From Bacteroidota bacterium (lineage in GTDB: Bacteria > Bacteroidota > Bacteroidia > Bacteroidales > VadinHA17): a DNA stretch of 12,182 nt. The translations under genes were made by a program, and so were the position numbers. The first letter of the stretch is position 1; each line of letters begins with the position of its first letter. This document shows positions 6,915 to 12,182 of the stretch, piece after piece. The stretch spans positions 1 to 12,182 of the forward strand of contig JAKAXP010000051.1 in NCBI GenBank assembly GCA_021816545.1, given 5' to 3'. A model generated the notes under the pieces. It had not been told where the DNA came from. It ran no database searches and saw only the letters and a program-made list of their open reading frames with translations.

Positions 6915-9900
6915 ATGAAAACCTTGAATTGCTTTCCCCGCAGGAGAGGCCGCAGTTACCTTATCCTGCTCCTGCTACTTGCACCCGCAATTTATGCCGG
7001 TGCCCAGGACCCCTTCATGCAGTACCCTGACATCCAGGGCAACACTATCGTCTTCGCCAGCGGCGGTGATCTGTGGAAGGTTCCCGCTGAAGGCGGAACA
7101 GCCTGCAGACTCACATTCAGCGACGGCCGTGAGACCTACCCCGAGATATCTCCTGACGGCAGCCTGATAGCCTTTACCGGCGAATATGACGGCAATGCCG
7201 ATGTCTACGTGATGAACATCGACGGTGGCAACATAACAAGGCTTACATGGCATCCCGGGATGGATGAGGTGGTAGGCTGGAATGTCACAAAAAACAAGAT
7301 CATGTTCACCTCCGGCCGCAACAGCCCCTCACGGTATGTTAAGATGTACATGGTGTCACCTGACGGCACCGGGCTGGAGGAGATGATCATGTATGACGCC
7401 GCGCGCGGAAGTTTTTCCCCTGACGGCAGCAGGATTGCCTATAACAAGGACTCGCAGGATAATGCCACCTGGAAACGGTATAAGGGCGGCCGGGCTCAGG
7501 AGATCTATATCTATGACCTTGCCTCAGATAAGGAAACCAACATAAGCAACTATGACGGGTCAGACAGGTGGCCGATGTGGATCGGAGAAAAGATTTATTT
7601 CAGCTCTGACCGCGACCGGGTACTGAATATCTGGTCATATGATCCCGGTACCGGGAAAATTGAACAGGTTACGAAACACAGGGAGTACGACATCCGGCAC
7701 CCTGACTTCGGCGGAACCCAGATTGTCTACGAACTTGGAGGAGATATATGGAAACTTGACGTAACCTCCGGCGCCACAGCACGGGTTCCGGTAAAGATCC
7801 TGCAGGACATGGAGGAGAGACGCCCATTCATGAAGGATGTCAGCCGCAACATAACACGGGCCGACGTATCACCCTCAGGGAACCGTGCGCTGGTAGTTGC
7901 CCGCGGTGACATATTCACCCTCCCGGAAAAGGAAGGCCCGGTGAGGAACCTGACAAACTCATCAGGTGCCCGCGACAAGGACGCAGTCTGGTCACCTGAC
8001 GGGAAGTGGATTGCATACTTCTCTGACAGCTCAGGAGAATATGAACTTTATCTTATCGTTCCTGACGGAAAGAGTGACCCGGTAAAACTGACATCCCTGG
8101 GGGCCGGCTACCGCCACACCATTAAATGGTCTCCTGACAGTAAAAAGATTGCATGGACTGACCAGACACTTACTCTCTGGTACATCGATGTCGCTACAAA
8201 GGCTATAACAAAAGTTGACAGGGAAGAGTATGAGAACGTTGATGTCTCGCTTGATGTCAAGTCGATATTCGACTACTCCTGGTCGCCCGACAGCCGGTTC
8301 CTGGTTTACTCCAAAATGAACGATGCCTTCATGTACCAGCTGTATGTCTACGGCCTGGAGACCAAAAATATCAACTGCATCAGCAACGGCCTGTTCCATG
8401 ACTTCAATCCCGTGTTTACCAATGACGGAGAGCATATCATATTCATTTCCAACCGCAGGTTTGAACCAACCTACTGTGACCTGGAGTGGGAGATGGTCTA
8501 CCAGAAGATTGCAGGCCTATATGCGATAACACTTAAGAAGGACGGCAAATCACTGATGCCGTTCAAAAGCGACGAGGAGCCCGGCGCCGCAACAGTGGCG
8601 GTGGTATCTCCGGTAACCGCATCTGCGGGAAAAGGTTCCGCTGCCGCGAAAGGTACCGCAGCCGGGAAGACCCCGGCGGCACAGCCGGCCATGAGAGCAC
8701 CGGCGGCGCAGGGACAGGGTTCAGCCGTTACTGTACAGATTGACTTCGAGGGAATTACAGACCGTACAGAAGCCCTTCCCCTTGAGAAAGGAAACTACCG
8801 GAACCTTGCGGTGAATGACAGGGCTCTGTTCTACCTCAACAGCGATGAAGGCAACTTCAACCGTTTCGAGGTGGCAGGCCACGGACCAATGAACCTCTCC
8901 ACCTGGTCATTCAAGTCAGCGAAGGCATCATCCCTGGCAGAAGGGATAGATGATTACAGAATCTCTGCTGACGGAAGCACAGTTGTTTTCCGTAAGGACG
9001 GAGGTGTATCAATGATGCCCGCAGACGGAGGGAATCCCGCTCCCCTGAAGCTCGCCGACCTGAAGGTCTGGTATGACCCGGTAAGCGAATGGAAGCAGAT
9101 ATTCAACGAGGCATGGCGCATGGAGCGCGACTATTACTATGAGCCCGGAATGCACGGACAGGACTGGCCTGCAATGAAGCAGAAGTATGAAAAACTGGCC
9201 GACAGGGCAACATGCCGCCAGGATCTCACCTTCATAATCGGTGAAATGATAGCAGAGCTTAACACATCCCATACATACGTTTACGGTGGTGAAAGTAAAA
9301 GGCGCGCTGAACCGGTGAATGTAGGAATGCTTGGGGCAGACTATTCTGTTGACAAACAAAATAACCTCTATCGCTTTGCGAAGATCTACAGGGAGAAGGA
9401 CTGGTCTCGCGAGGCCTGGCCACCACTGGCAAAACCTGGTATAAATATTTCTGAGGGCGACTATCTTCTCAGGGTAAACAATACAGAGGTTAAGGCAGAC
9501 AGGGAGGTTTACAGCTACTTTGTTGGCCTGTCAGGCAAACAGGTGGTACTGACTGTGAACTCGAAGCCGACGATGGCAGGCGCCCGCGAAGTGACAGTTT
9601 TACCTGCGGGTGGCGAGAACAGTTTCCGCTATATGGACTGGCTGGAAACAAACCGCCTGGCTGTTGACAAAGCCTCCGGCGGGAAGATAGGTTATATCTA
9701 CCTGCCTGACACATGGAACGGCTCCGCTACCGATTTCCCGAGGTACTTCTACTCACAGACAAAAAAGGAGGGTCTTGTAATTGACGGCAGGTTCAACGGC
9801 GGCGGGCTTGACCCGGAGATCTTCCTGCAGCGTTTGCAGAAGAAGCCGCATGCATTCTGGACCCGCAGGCAGTCGGTTGACCAGCCCATACCACATCTTG

Positions 9901-10283
9901 CCGTGGATGCACATATGGCCTTGATAACAAACAGGTATGCAGGCTCGGGCGGGGATGAGCTGCCCTATGAGTTCCGCTGGTTCGGAATGGGTCCGATAAT
10001 CGGTACCCGGACCTGGGGTGGCCTGGTAGGCGTCTCGATGTTCATCGAGCTGATTGACGGAGGAACCATCACCGCACCCGACTACCGTATCTACAATGAG
10101 AAGGGGGAATGGGTTGTTGAGAATGAGGGTGTGACACCTGACATAATCATTGATGTTGATTCAAAGAAATACTCAGAAGGATACGACACACAGCTTATGA
10201 AGGCTGTGGAGGTTGTGATGAAGAAGATCACTGAGGAGCCGCGCCGCTGGCTGCAGCATAAGCCATACCCCGTTGACAGGTAG
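6915..10283 (+). CDS. Exported tricorn-type protease, peptidase family S41
   Basis: A 1122-aa protease. Residues 1-30 form a signal peptide (RRR at 9-11, poly-Leu core, AGA|Q), so it should act in the periplasm, unlike cytosolic archaeal tricorn. Two beta-propellers follow (about 35-330 and 330-700) with PD40/TolB-like repeats such as SPDG near 78 and WSPD-type motifs near 359, 405 and 455. Residues about 555-603 are a Ala/Pro/Gly/Lys-rich insert within the second propeller. Then come a helical domain (about 715-800), a PDZ-like domain (about 800-900) and the catalytic fold. The tricorn tetrad is present: S785-H786 (TSHTY), nucleophile S1011 (YAGSGGDE) and E1069 (ENEGV). NGGG at 961-964 gives the oxyanion hole. 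The S-to-E distance of 58 equals that of Thermoplasma tricorn (S965, E1023). It probably trims peptides outside the cytoplasm. The start is ATG 6915, with no Shine-Dalgarno. Confidence 0.9.
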   Translation: MKTLNCFPRRRGRSYLILLLLLAPAIYAGAQDPFMQYPDIQGNTIVFASGGDLWKVPAEGGTACRLTFSDGRETYPEISPDGSLIAFTGEYDGNADVYVMNIDGGNITRLTWHPGMDEVVGWNVTKNKIMFTSGRNSPSRYVKMYMVSPDGTGLEEMIMYDAARGSFSPDGSRIAYNKDSQDNATWKRYKGGRAQEIYIYDLASDKETNISNYDGSDRWPMWIGEKIYFSSDRDRVLNIWSYDPGTGKIEQVTKHREYDIRHPDFGGTQIVYELGGDIWKLDVTSGATARVPVKILQDMEERRPFMKDVSRNITRADVSPSGNRALVVARGDIFTLPEKEGPVRNLTNSSGARDKDAVWSPDGKWIAYFSDSSGEYELYLIVPDGKSDPVKLTSLGAGYRHTIKWSPDSKKIAWTDQTLTLWYIDVATKAITKVDREEYENVDVSLDVKSIFDYSWSPDSRFLVYSKMNDAFMYQLYVYGLETKNINCISNGLFHDFNPVFTNDGEHIIFISNRRFEPTYCDLEWEMVYQKIAGLYAITLKKDGKSLMPFKSDEEPGAATVAVVSPVTASAGKGSAAAKGTAAGKTPAAQPAMRAPAAQGQGSAVTVQIDFEGITDRTEALPLEKGNYRNLAVNDRALFYLNSDEGNFNRFEVAGHGPMNLSTWSFKSAKASSLAEGIDDYRISADGSTVVFRKDGGVSMMPADGGNPAPLKLADLKVWYDPVSEWKQIFNEAWRMERDYYYEPGMHGQDWPAMKQKYEKLADRATCRQDLTFIIGEMIAELNTSHTYVYGGESKRRAEPVNVGMLGADYSVDKQNNLYRFAKIYREKDWSREAWPPLAKPGINISEGDYLLRVNNTEVKADREVYSYFVGLSGKQVVLTVNSKPTMAGAREVTVLPAGGENSFRYMDWLETNRLAVDKASGGKIGYIYLPDTWNGSATDFPRYFYSQTKKEGLVIDGRFNGGGLDPEIFLQRLQKKPHAFWTRRQSVDQPIPHLAVDAHMALITNRYAGSGGDELPYEFRWFGMGPIIGTRTWGGLVGVSMFIELIDGGTITAPDYRIYNEKGEWVVENEGVTPDIIIDVDSKKYSEGYDTQLMKAVEVVMKKITEEPRRWLQHKPYPVDR

Positions 10284-10360
10284 TTAAGAATATTATGTCC
10301 TTTTAACATAATTAATGAGGTGTTCTTGTTGAAGCTTCTCTAATTGCTCCATTTAAACTT

Positions 10361-10366
10361 AGGGAG
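10361..10366 (+). promoter_or_regulatory. Ribosome binding site of the MmcQ/YjbR gene
   Basis: AGGGAG lies seven bases before ATG 10374. It is the best Shine-Dalgarno-like site in the window, where most starts have none, and it decides for ATG 10374 over an in-frame TTG at 10344. Confidence 0.6.
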
Positions 10367-10373
10367 AAAAGAA

Positions 10374-10724
10374 ATGAATCAGGAAGAAATCAGGAATTAC
10401 TGTATATCGAAAAAAGGAGTGACTGAAGAATTCCCTTTCAATGATACGGCTTTGGTATTTAAAGTCGCCGGGAAAATGTTTGCCTTACTTGACCTCTCTG
10501 AAGATACCAGGGGATTAACGCTTAAGTGCGACCCCGGGTTAGCATTGGAATTAAGGGAGAGATATGCTGATGTAACACCGGCTTATCACTTTAATAAAAA
10601 GCATTGGAACGGAATCAACATTACCGGCAACATTAGTGATAGTAATATCAAGGAGTGGATTGATCATTCTTACAGTTTGGTTTTTAACAGCCTTCCGGCA
10701 TCAAAAAGAAACTCCTTTATTTAA
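10374..10724 (+). CDS. MmcQ/YjbR (DUF419) family protein
   Basis: A 116-aa single-domain protein. Family blocks are visible in order: EEFPFND (18-24), LVFKVAGKMFALL (27-39), LTLKCDP (48-54), and YHFNKKHWNGI (71-81), followed by a helix ending in SYSLVFNSL. The fold resembles a CyaY-like DNA-binding domain, and family members are often annotated as DNA-binding, although no function is proven. Length is normal. The start is ATG 10374, supported by AGGGAG upstream and by the typical family N-terminus. It begins 90 bases after the protease stop. Base composition is visibly more AT-rich than in the protease gene. It may be a separate transcription unit, but no good TAnnTTTG element was seen in front of it. 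A perfect hairpin follows about 60 bases after its stop. Confidence 0.85.
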   Translation: MNQEEIRNYCISKKGVTEEFPFNDTALVFKVAGKMFALLDLSEDTRGLTLKCDPGLALELRERYADVTPAYHFNKKHWNGINITGNISDSNIKEWIDHSYSLVFNSLPASKRNSFI

Positions 10725-10784
10725 AGAAAAAATAATCACAAGTGACTATGTAATTTTGAAGTGGCATTTCATAATTGCATAGAT

Positions 10785-10820
10785 TAATGAGGCGCATCAA
10801 ATGCGCCTCATTATTATTTT
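10785..10820 (+). terminator. Intrinsic terminator, 13-bp perfect stem
   Basis: TAATGAGGCGCAT (10785-10797) pairs perfectly with ATGCGCCTCATTA (10801-10813) around a three-base CAA loop, followed by a T-rich tract (TTATTTT, 10814-10820). In the plus direction this is a good rho-independent terminator for the MmcQ/YjbR gene. The leftward cytochrome stop codon (10814-10816) abuts the stem, so the hairpin probably serves that gene too, although its U tract on that side is weak. Confidence 0.85.
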
Positions 10821-12182
10821 CCAGTGGCCTCAATCAGCTGCCTGGCAGCCTGATCTCCCGGGAACCTGTCGGCAAGCTGACGGGCATATTTCAATGCCTT
10901 TTCCTTCATGCCATGCTCCAGGCAGAAGGTGGCCATTGCATATATGTAATCATAATTGCCCGGATCTCTATTCAGTGCCTTTAGCAGGTACTCCTCGGCT
11001 GTGGTTGTATTTCCCAGTGTGTTCTCCAGAAGTCCGAGGTTGTAGAGTATTCTTGTCTGTTCCGGCATAAACTTGGAGGCTTTCAGAAAGTATTCCCTGC
11101 TTTCCTCATACCGGCCCTGTTCAGCAAGAAGCATGGCCAGTGAGCTGTTGAGCTCGTGAAGTTCGGGATGATCCCTGATCAGTTCACACAGCAGCTTCTC
11201 AGCCTCTCCTGTTTTCCCCTGTTGGGCACAGACAGTTGCCAGGTTCACCTTCGCCATGTAAAACTGATCATCAACGCCGAGGGCTTCGCGGTATGCGGCT
11301 TCTGCCTTCGTAAAATCACCTGCGTTGGCATACATTATTCCCAGGTTGAACAGTCCGCCGGGGAAATCTGCATTATACAGGTTAATCCCGGCATATTCAT
11401 CGAGTGCGGCCCTTCGCGCTTTGCGGGCAGCAGGACTAAGCTGATCCTCTCTCACCTCTGAGAGCCGTATGGCAGCCTCGGCCCTTATCCCCTTTACCGG
11501 GTCATTCAGCAGAGGAAGCATCAGTTTCTCATAGGAGGCGATATCTGAAGGGTTATAGCTCATCACCGCCGTATGCCTCACCAGCGAGGCGGGGTCTGTC
11601 AGCGCCCTCTCCACGGCACTGTTACTCTCCGGGGTGTTCAGTCGCCCGAGGAATCTCACTGCCGTGGCCCGCACCATAAGCGGGAACAACTCATTTTCGG
11701 AGTACAAGATAAGGTCAGGTATGACACTCCGGTCTCCGGCTTCTGCTGCCGCGAAGGTCTCGCCGTAGTGCGGTCTGGTCCGCTCACCGTACCATTTCAG
11801 GATGTAACTCTGCGACCATGCTGTGCTTTTATCCTTATGGCAGTCATTGCAGGCATTGGGCACGCCGGTCATTGCAGTCAGGTCAGGACGGGGGATCCTG
11901 AAGCTGTGATCACGGCGGTAGTCGTTGCCCATGTAGTATCTTCCGGCCATGTGGCAGTTTACGCACTGTGCACCGGTGCCCTCAACATATTCTGGCTCCC
12001 CGCGGTTGATGAGCTTTTGGTCTCCGCTACCAAGATCCATTTTATGAAAATGGTGTCTCGGTGTGTCATAGATATCCGGACGGTGGCACTGGAGGCAAAG
12101 GCGGTTGTCAGGTTCCTTCGTCCTTGCAGAGTGGGAGTCATGACAGTCGCTGCACATGACGCCTTTTTCATACATCCTGCTC
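10814..12182 (-). CDS. Multihaem c-type cytochrome with HEAT-like region and TPRs (5' end missing)
   Basis: The frame stays open to the window edge, so the N-terminus is missing; the first visible Met (12175) is preceded by in-frame Arg and Ser codons and is probably internal. Counting from that Met, haem-binding CxxCH motifs occur at CSDCH (8-12), CLQCH (27-31), CVNCH (71-75) and CNDCH (109-113), with several extra His that could be distal ligands. Residues about 160-245 look like HEAT repeats (DPASLVRHTA, DPVKGIRAEAA). Five TPRs fill about 277-450. The protein must be exported for haem attachment, so a signal peptide and further haem sites are expected upstream. Likely role: periplasmic or surface electron transfer with a protein-docking tail; the partner is unknown. 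The stop TAA at 10814-10816 abuts the shared terminator. Confidence 0.85.
   Translation of the reverse strand, partial: SRMYEKGVMCSDCHDSHSARTKEPDNRLCLQCHRPDIYDTPRHHFHKMDLGSGDQKLINRGEPEYVEGTGAQCVNCHMAGRYYMGNDYRRDHSFRIPRPDLTAMTGVPNACNDCHKDKSTAWSQSYILKWYGERTRPHYGETFAAAEAGDRSVIPDLILYSENELFPLMVRATAVRFLGRLNTPESNSAVERALTDPASLVRHTAVMSYNPSDIASYEKLMLPLLNDPVKGIRAEAAIRLSEVREDQLSPAARKARRAALDEYAGINLYNADFPGGLFNLGIMYANAGDFTKAEAAYREALGVDDQFYMAKVNLATVCAQQGKTGEAEKLLCELIRDHPELHELNSSLAMLLAEQGRYEESREYFLKASKFMPEQTRILYNLGLLENTLGNTTTAEEYLLKALNRDPGNYDYIYAMATFCLEHGMKEKALKYARQLADRFPGDQAARQLIEATGK

Noticed and set aside
6915..7010. Twin-arginine (Tat) signal in the tricorn-like protease
   Set aside because: RRR at 9-11 is present, but the rest of the S/TRRxFLK consensus is missing and the long Leu core with AGA|Q fits a Sec signal better.
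10292..10312. ATTATGT / ACATAAT inverted repeat after the protease gene as a terminator
   Set aside because: The stem is only seven AT-rich pairs and no T tract follows, so it does not meet terminator criteria; it may be chance.
10775..11461. Several rightward frames opposite the cytochrome TPR region
   Set aside because: Antisense shadows of a well-supported TPR-coding frame; no domain content.

Overview
The window looks like chromosomal DNA from a member of the Bacteroidota, probably an uncultured, respiring lineage. Four things in the sequence point there. Candidate promoters match the TAnnTTTG -7 element of that phylum. Most genes lack a Shine-Dalgarno sequence. Exported proteins have signal peptides ending in an Ala-Gln-type junction. 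The gene content (MprF-type membrane protein, exported tricorn-like protease, multihaem cytochrome with TPRs) fits. No rRNA, tRNA, transposase, integrase or CRISPR array was seen. Species cannot be named from this sequence.

Left region (1-2942): a truncated leftward gene for an exported protein begins at the left edge and is divergent from a rightward gene for an MprF-like aminoacyl-phospholipid synthase/flippase (874 aa). The spacer between them holds two candidate -7 elements, a strong inverted repeat at the start of the exported gene, and two pairs of short direct repeats that could be operators.

Centre (2968-6365): a leftward operon of three genes, read from right to left. It encodes an FLVCR-like MFS transporter, an exported protein of unknown function whose start overlaps the transporter stop by 4 bases (ATGA), and a second MFS protein of the EntS/MFS_3 type 27 bases further on. 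Two transporters around one exported protein suggest handling of a single small molecule, but the substrate is unknown. The last 32 residues of the first transporter are a 16-residue tandem duplication.

Right of centre (6617-10724): a rightward group with a small YciI-like protein, then, 25 bases later, a 1122-aa exported tricorn-type S41 protease with its full catalytic tetrad, then a MmcQ/YjbR-family protein with an unusually good ribosome binding site. A 13-bp perfect hairpin with a T-rich tail closes this side.

Right edge (10814-12182): a leftward gene, cut by the window edge, for a multihaem c-type cytochrome with four visible CxxCH motifs, a HEAT-like region and five TPRs. It converges on the terminator.

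No complete, clearly new defence or mobile system is visible. The items most worth a second look are the three-gene transporter/exported-protein operon with its internal repeats, the cytochrome-HEAT-TPR fusion, the exported tricorn with a low-complexity insert in its second propeller, and the structured divergent promoter region at 50-245.
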